A stretch of DNA of 64,000 nt from Akebia trifoliata (GCA_017979445.1 CM030707.1:18900586-18964585), one strand, 5' to 3'. Numbered from the stretch's first letter, positions 45,851 through 58,198 are shown. The notes: a model not told the origin generated them from the sequence alone. Translations and numbers: made by a program.

Positions 45851-46556
45851 GGCAATTAAGTTTGAAATGAGTGCTCTAAATTTGCTTAGGAAAATTACCT
45901 CTTAGACCCCTTCTTCATTATTATTTTCCTCAACAAAACCCAAATATTTTCCAATTGTACCCATGCATTAAGTCTTCTTTAATTTTACAACTTTGGCCTT
46001 CTTGTAAATATCTAGTTGTCCCAATCTTAACCATTGGTCCCCACAAATAACCAATTAACTTCTTACCCATGATTTGTTGAGATTTAATTAAGGTAATTGA
46101 CCTTTAAACCCTTAATTATAGGCATTTCTTCATAAGTTCTATGAAAATAGACCAAAATCAAGTGACCTTGATCATTTTGCCCGTCCACAAGAATTCCCTA
46201 GAACCTCAAGATTAATTACTCTTTTACCCTCAAATTGTTGGAAACTTATCTAATGCAATTGACTTAAAAGTCTCAATTCTCCTTTGCAAATTTCATGTCA
46301 TTACTCTTAAGATTTTTAGAGTTTGACTAAATTCAAAACATCTTGACATTCTTATCCTTCAAAGAGAATTCTCTAGAACCTTATGAGTTTTTACTCATCT
46401 ATCCTTTGATAATCATGATTGGTAAGATTTAAGGAGGTACAAAAACAATCACAGACACATTGATAGAGGGTAATTGAAGTCATTTATTGAGTTTTTCTTG
46501 AGAATTTTTAAAGTTAAGGAATTTTGATACTTATATCCCCAAGGATCTCCCATGAG

Positions 46557-46564
46557 TATAAATA
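46557..46564 (+). promoter_or_regulatory. TATA box of the LTR-like block
   Basis: TATAAATAGAGGG in context, about 1.0 kb from the block's left end. A good match to plant core promoters. Confidence 0.55.
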
Positions 46565-46838
46565 GAGGGCTCTTCCAAGGAAAATGGCAGAAAAAATTTT
46601 AAGTCCCAAAATTCCTTCTTAGAGCCTTTTTAAAATACTAAAATTTGGTAATTTTGTCCAATTGATTTCTCATCCATTTTAGAAGCCTAGAACAAGAAGA
46701 AGAATAAGAGAGAAAGAGGGAAGAAGACCAAAGTGGAGAGAACACTTTTATTTCTTTTCTTATTATACCCCCCAATCCCCCTTCTATCTATTCCTTCATT
46801 TATTTTTATGCAATGTAATGTAGTTATTTATTTTCAAT

Positions 46839-47050
46839 GGCACAAGGAGGAAGAGAGTAATCCCTCACAATGTGCAGTAATTTTCCCTTTTTTAAGCCCA
46901 TAACAAATTCCTCAAGGATTATTCAATCTAAATAGAAATTATCTTTTATTTTATTTGCTTTCTAGTTCTTAGTTTCCTTTTAGTGGCCTAAGGAGGAAGT
47001 GAGTAATCCCTAAGAATGTGAGGCAATCTTTCCTTTTTTAAATCCATGAA
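46839..47050 (+). repeat. Tandem duplication, period about 146 bp
   Basis: GGCACAAGGAGGAAGAGAGT at 46839 and GGCCTAAGGAGGAAGTGAGT at 46985, each followed by AATCCCT and TTTCCYTTTTTTAA. Confidence 0.75.
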
Positions 47051-48210
47051 TAAGTTCTAATGGAACATTACATGCATTTAGACATGAAATGTTCGCCATG
47101 AACCTCAATGTTACATTGTTTAGAGTCGTCACCATTCTTTTTTGGAAATGGGTGTGAATGGACACCCGAATTGATTTTTTGAAAACCATTTTTTCCATGG
47201 CATTGTAGTGACTCTCATTTGTTGGAAAGGGCAAGGTCTACCTAAGATCTAGGTAAGGAGGTCCGATTAGAGGATGGGGAAGGTGTTAGGCACCCCATCC
47301 TCTCCACCAAAGGTGGTTACCTTGCTTGGCCATTTTATCTTGTAAAACTTATTGAAATAAATACTAAAATACATGAGAATGTATGATAAGAATTGTGTGT
47401 GCATTGGAGTGAAATGTCCCCTTAACAAAGGGTTTTGATTTCAACATGACATTAAGAGCATTCTATGGAAAAGAATGACCCATGTAGTCACATTAAATTT
47501 ATGCATATGAATGTAGGTTTGAGCTTTTAGAGAGACTCCATGATGGAGTTCCCTTGAAACCACAACCTTGATGTATGTATGCATTGCTAGAAACTTAGTG
47601 TTTCACCCCATCAAGAGGGTGACACATTTCTTCATCATTGCCATGCATAGGTGAGTGTGTGCATTGTGTACAATATGATGCATGAAATTAAGGTAAAAAG
47701 GACTTCAACCCCCATCCTTTCGATCGAACCTTAGTCCAATCTACCGGGGATGGGAGAGGGTGTGTATTACATCCTAAGGGATTTCTAAAAAGAAAATAAA
47801 GTAGAGGATTAGAAGAAGAAGATGCAAGCTTTAAAATAAATATCTACATCTTAACCCTACCTTGTCCCTTGATGAACTTGAACCTTGAAAAGTAGACTTG
47901 AGAGTTGAATGAGATGGTTGAGGGTTGAGTTGAAGTTTACAAGATTAGAGAATGAGTAGGAATTTTGGTAGAGTTTTAGGTTGAGAGATGGGGGCTTGAG
48001 AACATGAGTTGATCATAAAAATGAGGGTATTTATAGAGTTTTTGGAGAACTTTTGGGAATAAAGTGGTCCAACCCTAAAAATAAGGAAAATGGACATGAG
48101 ATTTAGGTTGTTTCTTTTTGGATTTTCCATTTGTATGAGGGTAAAGATGACATTTGTGAAGAAATCCTAAAAGCATTCTTTAATCCTTGATTTTTTGGTA
48201 AATAGAGGTG

Positions 48211-48495
48211 AGAGAACAAAAGTACTTTTGGGAGGATGAATGGGGGAGTGACATGTGTAAAGGTGGAGTGGTAGGTAAAAAGTAGATCTTGATTTATTTG
48301 TAAATAACTTATAAAGCAAGGGTAGAAGTGTAATTTTGAAATGGATCAATGGGAAAACAAAAGCACATTTGGGAGGGTGAATAGGAGGATGACATGTGTA
48401 AAGGTGAAGTGGTAGGTGAAAAGTAGACTTTGGTTCATTTGTAAATAACTCATAAAGCAAAGGTAGAAATATATTTTTGAAATAGACCAATGGGA
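48211..48495 (+). repeat. Tandem duplication, period about 140 bp
   Basis: Two units starting near 48211 and 48351. Shared words include TTTGGGAGG, GACATGTGTAAAGGTG and GTAAATAAC-T-ATAAAGCAA. The start of a third follows at 48491. Confidence 0.8.
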
Positions 48496-49192
48496 GAACT
48501 CCATGTATGTACTTGAAGATTCCCACCTTTTGAGGGCATAATGGGAAGTTCTCTCACCTTTATGGATTATTACTAAAGACCAAATAACCTTTTTTATTTG
48601 ACTAGACTTTTTGAGAAGGGCATTCTTGAGTTTTCAAAAAGAAAAGTTGACTCTCCAATTAGATGATGCATTGGGTGTTGGAGGCTTATGAGGTATCAAC
48701 ATGTGTCATCTTATGAAGGGGTGAGAGGATGGACTTGGAGTGGGTTTGGTATTTGACTTAGAGAATGGATTTTGTCTTGGACTTAGGTTGGGCTAGAAAA
48801 TGGATTTAGGTTATGGGTTTAGAATGGCATTGGGTTTTGGACTTAGGTTGGGCTAGGTAATGGATTTGAGTAATTGGGTTTAAGACTAAGAGAATGGGCT
48901 TGAATTTAGGTTAAAAGACGGACTTTGTTTTGGGCTTAGATTTGATTGGGGAGTGGACCATGGTGAGGGTATGAGTGATGGATCGGTTAATGGAAAATGA
49001 ACACGAATTGGGAGTGGGTTAGGGACAAGGTTGAGCATGCAAACTATATGACATGATACATGTATGCATGTATGCATGAAGATGATGCCAAGTGACAATG
49101 CGGGCCTGTTGAGAGGCTTAAGTCGTAAACTGAAATCAATTTGAAGAAATATGAATTTTTCTAATGGGTTCGTGCAAATTGGGGTGTCTACA

Positions 49193-49875
49193 ATGCATAC
49201 ACCCATTGCACACATGCACCATCTTTTTTTAAGTTTCAAAATGATTATGAGTCAAAAGAGTCAGTCTCTCTAAACTTACACTTAAAACTCTAAGTCCACA
49301 AAAGAATAGTCCCTAGAGGGCATATTTTCGTGTATAAAGTAAACGCTCCCAAAGGATTTATCCAACTTATGGGTATGTCCTTAGAGCTTGACCAAGAAAA
49401 ATGAACAATATTGGGAGTACAAATCATATTGCAGTATGCTTGAGGTTCAAAAGAGTCTAATCTAGGTAGATTTGCACTCAAATCGTAAGCTAACAAAAAA
49501 TTTCAGCAAACATGATTCTTCTTTTTAGCTTGCTCATTGTACCCACTTCCAAGTGAAGAGACCTATACATCAATGTGTTTGTAAATACTTACTAATTTTC
49601 TAACTTCAAAAAATTTAGTTTATACTTCACTTATGGTCAATACTTGGTAACCACCATCTCGATAGGTGAGATAAGGTGTCTAACATATTCATTATCTCAC
49701 AATTGAATCACCTTACCAAGGACCTCTAGGTAAAAATCAAATAAAATTTCAAGACCCCTTTTTATGTTATCCATTCACACCTTGAACTCATAGAATGGTA
49801 ACGACTCTTAAATACAAGTAGATGAAGTCAAAACCTATTGAATCTTAAATATATACACTTCTAATAAAAAAATGT
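49193..49875. other. Unassigned 0.7-kb stretch
   Basis: Between the LTR-like block and the CACTA element. No primer-binding site follows the LTR end, and no gene or repeat family was recognised. Confidence 0.5.
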
Positions 49876-51580
49876 CACTACAAAAAAATACTTTAGATAT
49901 CACTTTTTAATAAAAATAAACATCATTTTTTGAAAAATATTATCTAAAGTACAATTTTCATGGGTGGAATGAGCGCCAAAAATAGCCTTTTACATGCACT
50001 TGTTCATTAAAAGAATAGACATCACTTTTTTACTATAGACATCATTTAAAAGTGATGTTGTAACGTCATAAAAATTTATTACATATATCAAGGAATTAAG
50101 TCAACTATATTGACCTATTTTTCTATTAAGTTTAAAATAAATTAATTAATAAAAATTGTAACATTATCAATTTAAAATAAGGATTTGCTACAAGGAGAAT
50201 TTGACAAATGAAATGTACAATTCGAATAATCTTATCATAATTATGATCAAAGAATTAAAATATTTAGTCAAATAGATAAAATTAAAATTTTATAAGAATT
50301 TCTTTTTGTCAAATGGACATTATCATTGAGTTCAAAAACATCAAAAAATATAGTTTAGATTGTAAATACGCTTAAATTCAAATTGAATAGGATAAGTAAC
50401 GAAAATTTTAATTTTATCAAGAAAACTTAGGGTTTAAGGGATATTTTGATTAATAAAGAAAAATTATGAAGGAATTTCAAAAATTTAAGATACACAGTTC
50501 AAATTGGTCTAATGTAACGGACATAACAAAGAAAAGAAAAATATATAATAAAAAATATTATTTAATAATTTTTTATTATTAAAATATTAAAATAAATTTT
50601 TATTATAAAATTGGATTTAATTATAATTATTTATATAAAAGGGATAGATTTGAAATTATTAAAGTGTTAAAGGAGTGACCATTTTATATATTATAATATA
50701 TAAAATTATATATTATTATATTATAATCTTACCTGATGTCATTCATACCTATAAGAAAGAAATAGAAATATATACGAGTTTTGATAGTGGGTTTATGTAT
50801 ATTACCTTCGATCTATATTTAAAAGTGTTTCAAACATGAATTAAGATTCAACATTGAAGAACAAAATATCCACAACATCGAGATCTACTTAATTATAAGA
50901 ATATTTTATCGAATCGTTGAAAAAATTAGTTAGAAAAATCATTTTAATATCATAGGGACGTGTAAAACTCAAATACGAGGATGGGAAACTTATAATTTCA
51001 AATTCGTAGTATAGTTTTTAATAAAACATATTTTATTTTAATTTTGATAGTTAGTTTTAAATTTATTATTGATTTAAATTCAAAATTTATATGTATTTTT
51101 CTAATATTTTAAAGTTGTGTAATAAAAATAAATGAATTTGGGTGAGTGTAATCCGAAAATCAATTTATTTAATAAATTGATTTTCATAGTAATTTTCGTA
51201 GAGTGTTCATTTAAAAAAAACGGTTAAAATACTCTGTTTTAAAAGTATATTTTCATTGGATAATAATCTATAAAAAAATTATGAAATATTTAAATTTAAA
51301 ATAGAATCGAGAATGAAAGTCTCAATTGTTTAGAATCGAGAATGTGATTCTTAATTGGTTGAAATCAATAATAGGATTCTCAACCGTATATGTTTGTGTT
51401 AAGGAATTTTCAAGTTTAGAGTACTTTTAAGCATTATGTAATAGAGTATAGGATGCAATTAGGATGGTAATCGTGAGACAATGTACTTGCATATTTACTA
51501 CTTTATATTTACTATTTTCGATATACTGCTGCATATTTATAATTCTAGAATACTTGAAAAAATCATCAAACTTATAAATT

Positions 51581-51616
<36 letters not shown>

Positions 51617-53070
51617 ATATATATATATTATTTTTATTATCCATAAAAGGGATAATGAATGCTTATACGATTGATCAGTAGCTCTTTTTGAAAGTAACCA
51701 ATTAATTGTACCTATTATTCAAGAAATTGTTATCTTATCTTTATTGAAAAATAACAAATTATACTATAAAGATGATTTGTAAATGATTAGATTGATTGGT
51801 GACTCATGCATACCATAGAGGTATGATGAAATTGGTTTGTAAAGTGATCATTTACAATTTATAGTAGTCAAACGATTGATCTCCATTAAGGATCAACAGC
51901 CAACCTGAGTCAAAAAACTTAGTCAACCAATTATGGGAAATTACCAGGCCGATCATAAAATCAAGAACTAACTGTGAGTTTCACACTAATTAAGTATTGG
52001 AGCATCGATATACATATCAGTACTTTTGTATTTATTGTATATCTCATCATTCTTATCAAATATACCACCAGAATTGATATTCTTATAACATGTTTATTTT
52101 ATTTTATTTTATTATGAGATGAAAATATTTTCGTTATTATTTTATAAAAGATTAGTCTGTTTATTTATTTAAAAACATGTATTATTTATAATATATTAGT
52201 TTGTTTATCTATTCATATTATAACTATTAATTTGAAATGTGAATTTACTATTGAGTAACTTCCATGTTACTAACCCTACCAACAAAATATTTCAAATGTC
52301 CCAACTATCGAGATACATATTTTTTATGGGAAACATTATATAAAGGGATCGTAGGTTCAGAATGATGAACATTATTTCTATTATATGTGAGTTGAGATTT
52401 GAGTTTAGTGAAACTAGTTTTGTATACTTTTGGACTTCCTTATATTTATTAGTACCATGTGTGTTTTGTAATCTTATATATATATATATATATATCTAGA
52501 GTGTGAAAGTTAATGTTTATGACATGGACAACTATTGATCGATATGAGATGTGTCCTTGATCTATGTACAGTTTTTTGTTATAATTATAATTTTTTTATA
52601 AGTGATGTATATTCATCATGATATGGTGATTGGAATGTAATAGATATATGAATTTTGATTATACAAGTATATTTCTACATGTGAAAATTTTTCATAAGTC
52701 CAATGTTTAAGAAAAATTCTATCAAAATTATTTAGAAGAAATTTATATCGTATTTAAGTTTTGAAGATTTTAATTTTGATTTTTTTTTCTTTCGCTCGAC
52801 ACTCAAGATTTGGAAAAATCTAGATCCTAAATCGAGGGCGCGAGAAATGTCCAAAGTTTTTTCTACTAGTGCTCATGTAAAATGAAAGGGGATTTTATAC
52901 ATAGGTTTTCCCAAAACTAGTGTCTAAAGTTCACACATAAACCGATGTTTAATATCTGACACTTTGGCGCAATCCTACCATCCGCGAAAATTGTACTTTA
53001 GATGTTATCTTTTTCATAAATCAATGTTTAATAAAAAAAAATGATGCCTAAAGTCTTCTTTGTGGTAGTC
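49876..53070. mobile_element. CACTA (En/Spm-type) non-autonomous element, 3.2 kb
   Basis: The left end reads CACTACAAAAAAATACTTTA then GATATCA. The right end, reverse-complemented, reads GACTACCACAAAGAAGACTT then TAGGCATCA. Subterminal segments also match (CTAAAGTACAATTTTC followed by GTGG or GATGG). The interior is extremely AT-rich with (TA)n runs at 51582-51627 and 52479-52494 and no transposase. The terminal base has changed on the right (GTAGTC for GTAGTG) and no 3-bp duplication remains, so it is old. Confidence 0.7.
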
Positions 53071-54985
53071 GAACACGATTAAATGGAGCAAGAATATATG
53101 TTATCTTGGAATTGTTGAAATCTCATTCTAAGAGAATATGGATCAGATGAGTTGGTTCATCTGGATTCTAGAAATCGATGGATTATGGTCCAATTCCAAC
53201 CTATTGTTCTAATTGTTCCAAACGCAAGGTCACTCGGTTTTTGATTGCAAATTGGGATTGCCTAAGCAACATCCCAAACCCATTATCGAAGTTAAATCGA
53301 AAGAAACTATTTTGAAAGGAGTGGACAACAAAGAATGTAGGCTTGTTGGAAAACCCATTAAGTTAAAGGAAATCAGTAAAGAATCCTATAAGTATCGACG
53401 ATCAAAGCAAGAGGAAAGAGAAGGTCCATTTGGATAGGTCTTGCTCTAACTCTAACATGGCATTGCCACATCATCAACTTTAGAAAGGCAATTCGTCGAA
53501 AGTTGTTGAGGTGTTAAATGATGTGGGAAATAATGATGAATCAAATAAAATTATTTCTAATCCTTCCTTGAGAAATCACAACAGTTACGAATCATATTGG
53601 GTTGGAAGATGTTGGACTTAATTTGAATTCCAATTCTGAAGAGATTACAAATAATCTTTCCAATCCAATTGTGTTGGATTCAGAATAAGTTCAAAAAGTC
53701 TTGTCGTGTGATAAGGAACCTCCTCCCTTGAAGGCTAACGATTTTTTAGTTGTTATTTTGGACTCGGAGGAAAATTCGGTTTCTTACTTAGAGAATGTTT
53801 CTGAGTCAACTCAAGTTGAGTTGGACAAAAGACAAACCAGCAAGGAGTTCAAAACTCGAGCAGCTGAGTTGATTTTAAACTGAGGTGATCTAATAGCCTC
53901 AGCAAGTAAACTTTTTCATGATGGTTTCAGGAAGAAGAAATCTATTTCAAGGTTTAGAAGATTGGACGGGATAGATTTTTCATTTAACCCATGATGACAA
54001 CCATTATTTGTAATATCATAGGCATTTTAAATGCCCCATCTCAGGATGGGTTGAAAAAAATTAAATTAAAAGTATATAGATACTAGAATTAATGGAAAGG
54101 AAAAAAAAAAGTTGTGTTCAACTTTAATCCTCCCTAAAGGCTTTAGCAGCTTTTTGTAACGGCGAGTATGGTTCAAATTGGAATTTTTGGTTTAGACACC
54201 CATCACATTGATCCTTAAATTGTTTCAACCACCAATTAATAATTCTTGATCACTACTACAAAAAAGATTTTAGAAGTCATTTTTTTTTTAAATAAACATC
54301 AGTTTTTGGAAAGAAAAAAAAATGACATCTGAAGTGTAGTTTTGTGGGTGGAGGGATTCACCAAAAAGTGTGAGAATTTAGACATCACTTTTTAAAAAAT
54401 CAATGTCTAAAAACTGCCTTTTATGCACACTTTTCATCTAAAGAACAAACATCGTTTTTCTCCTATAGACATCATTTAAAAAGTGATGTCTAAAGTCATG
54501 GTGCTTTAATTAATGGCTTTTCTTCCAAATTATGTATCGTCCAAGGAAGTTGCTCAATCGAGAAAAGAAAGCCATTTAGTTTGATGTTGAAGGGGTAATT
54601 TCTCCATCATATATGGTTCTGGTTGCTGGGGATTTTGATGTTGTAATAATAAGCATGAAGAAGAAAAAATGAGGGCTTCCACCTAGATTTCATGCCATGG
54701 AAGAATTCGGAACTTTCAATTCAAATGTGTGTCTTGTGGATGTGGGCTTTACAGAAAATAAATTTACGTGGGGTAATAACAGAATCACGAGAAGCGTATT
54801 TGGGGAAGATTAGATAGAATGTTGTTTACTTCTAGTTAGATTTCCAAGGGAACCTTTGGTGTCCCATTATCTGAGGTTTCGCATCAGATCACTGTAATTT
54901 AATTCTTTTTATTTATCCTCAGGAATCTTGTTTGAGGCAATTTTGTTTCTTGGATTTTTTTTGACAGACCGTTTAATTATGTGTG
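53071..54985 (+). pseudogene. LINE relic: ORF1 zinc knuckle and ORF2 endonuclease, split by a CACTA end
   Basis: At 53190-53260 a CCHC knuckle is visible across a frameshift (CSNC, then QGHSVFDCKLGLPKQHP), typical of plant LINE ORF1. Bases 53260-53900 are its broken charged tail. From about 54510 an AP-endonuclease relic follows (VAGDFDVVI, EFGTFNSN, LVDVGFTENKFTWGNN, DRMLF), with stops. The piece at 54251-54503 interrupts the two. No reverse transcriptase is seen before the sequence ends near 54985. Confidence 0.72.
54251..54503. mobile_element. Short CACTA-derived element inside the LINE
   Basis: Left end CACTACTACAAAAAAGATTT, subterminal GAAGTGTAGTTTTGTGGGTG, and repeated TAGACATCA-TTTAAAAAGTG hairpin words near the right end (TAAAGTCATGGTG). 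Internally deleted; no coding capacity. Confidence 0.6.
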
Positions 54986-55086
54986 CAAACATGTTATCAT
55001 ACAAAGTTATTCAATAATATTTTTTTCTCTCAAAAATTTATTGTAAACTTAGTATAGTTATTCAATAATATATATATATATATATA

Positions 55087-55475
55087 GGGTGGCATTCTTT
55101 TGACAAAATCGTAGACAATATTCTAGACAAAGTTTTTTGTCTTATATGGGTTAAAAATTTTAGAATGGGCTGATTTTATGTGAGGATGATCTCTATGGTG
55201 AGAAAATCATCCTCACAAAAAATCAGCCAATTCTAAAATTTCTAACCCTAGTTTATAAGATGAAGAATTATGAATCGTCAATTTTTACCGTTAGTTTGTA
55301 AACACTTTTAATGGGGTTAGAAGTTTCAGAATTGACTGATTTTTTATGAGGATGATCTACTGACTATAAAGATCATCCTCACAAAAAATCATTTCATTCC
55401 AAAACTTTTTAGTCATATAGAAGACAAAACTTTGTCTAGAATGTTGTCTAGGATTTTGTCAAAAGAACACCACCC
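55087..55475. repeat. Double-hairpin foldback element, copy 5
   Basis: 389 bp in a (TA)n tract. Ends GGGTGGCATTCTTTTGACAA and, reverse-complemented, GGGTGGTGTTCTTTTGACAA. Next comes a copy-specific arm (TATTCTAGACAAAG) mirrored on the right (CTTTGTCTAGAATG). Then two core hairpins (AGAATGGGCTGATTTTATGT; TCACAAAAAATCAGCC) are separated by a spacer with AAACACTTTTAATGGGG. Confidence 0.88.
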
Positions 55476-55484
55476 ATAGATATA

Positions 55485-55765
55485 TATATCATTTTTTCCC
55501 CTTTTTAAAGTTTTCCAAAACCGTTTTAAACCCATATTCCGACTTGGTGACTATGCTTGTTGTACATGCCTCTACTTCTTCCTCAATGGACTTTTTCTTC
55601 TCCGATGAATGGCTTCCCTTCATAGCTCGTAAGGCATATTTGGGTGACCTGTTAGGCCTCCCAAATTCCAGACGAATGTAACATTGTATTATTTCATTTC
55701 TTCTTAATATAAATTCTCTTGCTTGGTTATCAAAAAATAAAAAAAGAAATATGTATATCATTACT
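55485..55765 (+). repeat. LINE 3'-end fragment
   Basis: Finishes TTAATATAAATTCTCTTGCT, then GGTTATCAAAAAATAAAAAA, the usual form of plant LINE 3' ends (TTATC plus A tail). The upstream 200 bp is more GC-balanced and coding-like but without a recognisable domain. Starts 10 bp after foldback copy 5. Confidence 0.5.
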
Positions 55766-55822
55766 AAATTTCAATTCAACATGCGCTACAAACGTTTTAA
55801 GGGTGCACGTGTATATATATAT

Positions 55823-56211
55823 GGGAGCGGTTCAGCAGCCCTAATTTTTGCCAAGTTTGGTGCCAACCATTTTTTGTAAATCACTTTTGATGGGGTTAGA
55901 AGTTTTGGAATAGGCTGATTTTTTGTGAGGATGATCTCTACAGTGAAGAGATCATTCTCACAAAAAATCAGCTCATTTTGAAACTTCTAACCCTAGTTTA
56001 CAAGTTGAAGAATCGTGGACCGTCCAATTTTTTGTAAATCACTTTTGATGAGAGTAGAAGTTTTGGAATAGGCTGATTTTTGGTGAGGATGATCTCCTCA
56101 TCATAGAGATCATCCTCACAAAAAATCAGCTCATTCCAAAGTTTCTAACCCATATTTTGAAAAATGTTTGACACCAAACTTGGCAAACTTTAAGGCATCT
56201 GAACCGTCTCC
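55823..56211. repeat. Double-hairpin foldback element, copy 6
   Basis: 389 bp between (TA)n tracts. Ends GGGAGCGGTTCAG and, reverse-complemented, GGAGACGGTTCAG. The copy-specific arm TTTGCCAAGTTTGGTG is mirrored by CACCAAACTTGGCAAA. Two core hairpins carry GATCATTCTCACAAAAAATC and GATCATCCTCACAAAAAATC. The spacer GTGGACCGTCC is present. Confidence 0.9.
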
Positions 56212-56222
56212 TATATATATAT

Positions 56223-56570
56223 GGGAAATGTTCAGCAACAAACATTTTGGCAAAACATTTTTCAAAACATGGGTTAGAGGTTTTGGAATGGGCTGATTTT
56301 TGGTGAGGATGATCTCTACAGTGAGGAGATCATCATCACCAAAAATCAGCCCATTCCAAAACTTCTAACCCCATCAAAAATGATTTACAAAAAATGGACG
56401 GTCCACGATTTTTGAACTTGTAAACAGGGGCTAGAAGTTTTGGAATGGGCTGCTTTTTGGTGAGGATGATCTCCACCGTAGAGATCATCCTCACAAAAAA
56501 TCAGTCCATTCCAAAACCTCTAACCCATATTTGAAAAATGTTTTGCCAAAATGTTTATTGCTGAACGGGA

Positions 56571-56572
<2 letters not shown>
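56223..56572. repeat. Double-hairpin foldback element, copy 7
   Basis: 350 bp, 11 bp (TATATATATAT) after copy 6, followed by (TA)n. Ends GGGAAATGTTCAGCAA and, reverse-complemented, GGTCCCGTTCAGCAA. The copy-specific arm ACATTTTGGCAAAACATTTT is mirrored by AAAATGTTTTGCCAAAATGT. It has the best-preserved core hairpins (TTTTGGAATGGGCTGATTTT mirrored by AAAATCAGCCCATTCCAAAA). Confidence 0.92.
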
Positions 56573-56605
<33 letters not shown>

Positions 56606-58198
56606 ATTTCTAAAAATGTCAATTCAACCAGAATTTTGATTTTGTATTTGAAAATATCAAAATTCTCATTTCTTTTTCATAATTTTATTCAATGGTTATT
56701 ACTTAATTATTATTTCAACATAAGTTAAAAAGGTCGGGTTGACTCAAAACTCAGCAGATTGAACTTGACTCAATTGGATTTCAAGGTGACTCGAACCAAA
56801 ATTCAGTGTAACCAAGTAGTGGAGTCAACTTGCGATACATCAAGTTAAATTATCACTCGATTGACTCAGCTCGAAAAAGGCACCGAATCTTATTTTCTTA
56901 TATTAATGGGCATTTAATTGAAAAAAAAAATTTACTAAATTGGATAACTAATATAGCACCCAAAATTAGGGGAAATTTAGTCAAATATTAGACGCAAAAT
57001 AAGTAAATAAATAAAGCCTCAAATATAGACTTTTGGGCTCGTGGGTTGACGAAAAGAAGGCTTGAGTGCTTTAATGAGTGGGTCCAAAAAGATGAGACTA
57101 TCCCTAACAATTGGCACATTGGTAGACTCAATACAATGTCCCAAAACACCAAAAAGTGGTAAGATTCAAATAAGGAATCAATAAGCTTTGTTCCCCAACA
57201 CTATCACTTGTGTGTTAATGGTTGGCATTTTTTCCAAGAAAGTCATCAACATTTTAAGTGAAAATCTTGTATTGCCCTTAAGTGCAAAGATGAGTCACTA
57301 TCACTTGAGCACTGTATGATGGGAAAATAGAAAAGAAAATACAATATATAGGTATATGGTTGCATAATTTTTGTGAGAAAACTATTTTTTTTTTCCCTTT
57401 CCTAAGAAAATATTTTCTTATTTGATCATCGAAGAAAATGAATTTTCTCATCAGAATGAGAAAACCCTAATTTTATTCTCCCAGTATTATCCCATCTTCA
57501 AAACTAAAAATCAACTCTCTTTTTTATATTTTTCAAATACTAGTGAACATTTTTTTTAGAAAAAATATATATATTTTAAAGAATTATTTGTATATAAAAA
57601 AATATTTTATTTGCAATCATAAAAGCTCTTGGAGTCAAGTCTCCTTTTTAATGTGCCCTCTACTTGTTCCATGCCTTCTTCCTGTGTATGCCCCACTACA
57701 AGACCTTGGAAAAAGACAGTCACTTCCATTCAAGATTGACATGCTTTAGCTAGATTTGCAACATTTTTCCCATTTTTGTACATAGGTACCTTAAGAGAAT
57801 GTTTAACTCACCAGCTTAGAAAATGGGTTGACTCAGTCAAGGATCAGTCTGATCATATTTATAGTTTATGGTTTAAAGTTTTATATCGTCTCAAAATATT
57901 TAAGTAACAAGATCGGAATAAAACATCAATCCATAAAATTCTAGGATTTTTCAAATTATTTCGATCAAGACAATATTAGTTTTTCTCGTATATGTAACCA
58001 AGTTGCATATCTCAAGATTACTCGATGTGTGGATCATATATAGTAATCAAGTTTGGATTCAACAACTAATCAATGGGGGCTCAATTCGACTTAGTTCGAG
58101 AAAGTTCCATAAAATGCTTGAAATTTTTTTGGAGATTAAACAAAGAGAAAATTTTCAAAATTTGATCAACTTTTGACAAAATTCCCATTCCAGCTCAC
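56573..58198. other. Intergenic, no gene seen
   Basis: Starts with a (TA)n tract. Bases 56720-56890 are rich in GACTCAA/TTGAGTC words related to the element at 60692-61102. The rest is AT-rich with no recognisable feature. Confidence 0.5.

Larger units (their letters stand above)
45543..49192 (+). mobile_element. Long LTR-like block, 3.65 kb (solo LTR or large non-autonomous LTR element)
   Basis: Starts TGTAAACACCCCAA and ends TTGGGGTGTCTACA, a 14-bp inverted end pair with one mismatch and the TG...CA form of LTRs. A TATAAATA box sits at 46557-46564 on the plus strand, plausible for an LTR promoter. The interior has no protein domain but has several tandem duplications. The next 5 bp outside (CTTCT and ATGCA) do not match, so no target duplication. 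Long LTRs of this style occur in Ty3/gypsy elements; that assignment is inference. Confidence 0.6.

Noticed and set aside
48167..49239. Minus-strand frames with repeated Pro/His/Leu segments
   Set aside because: They are translations of the 140-bp tandem duplication and TTGGGTT-rich repeats in the LTR-like block.
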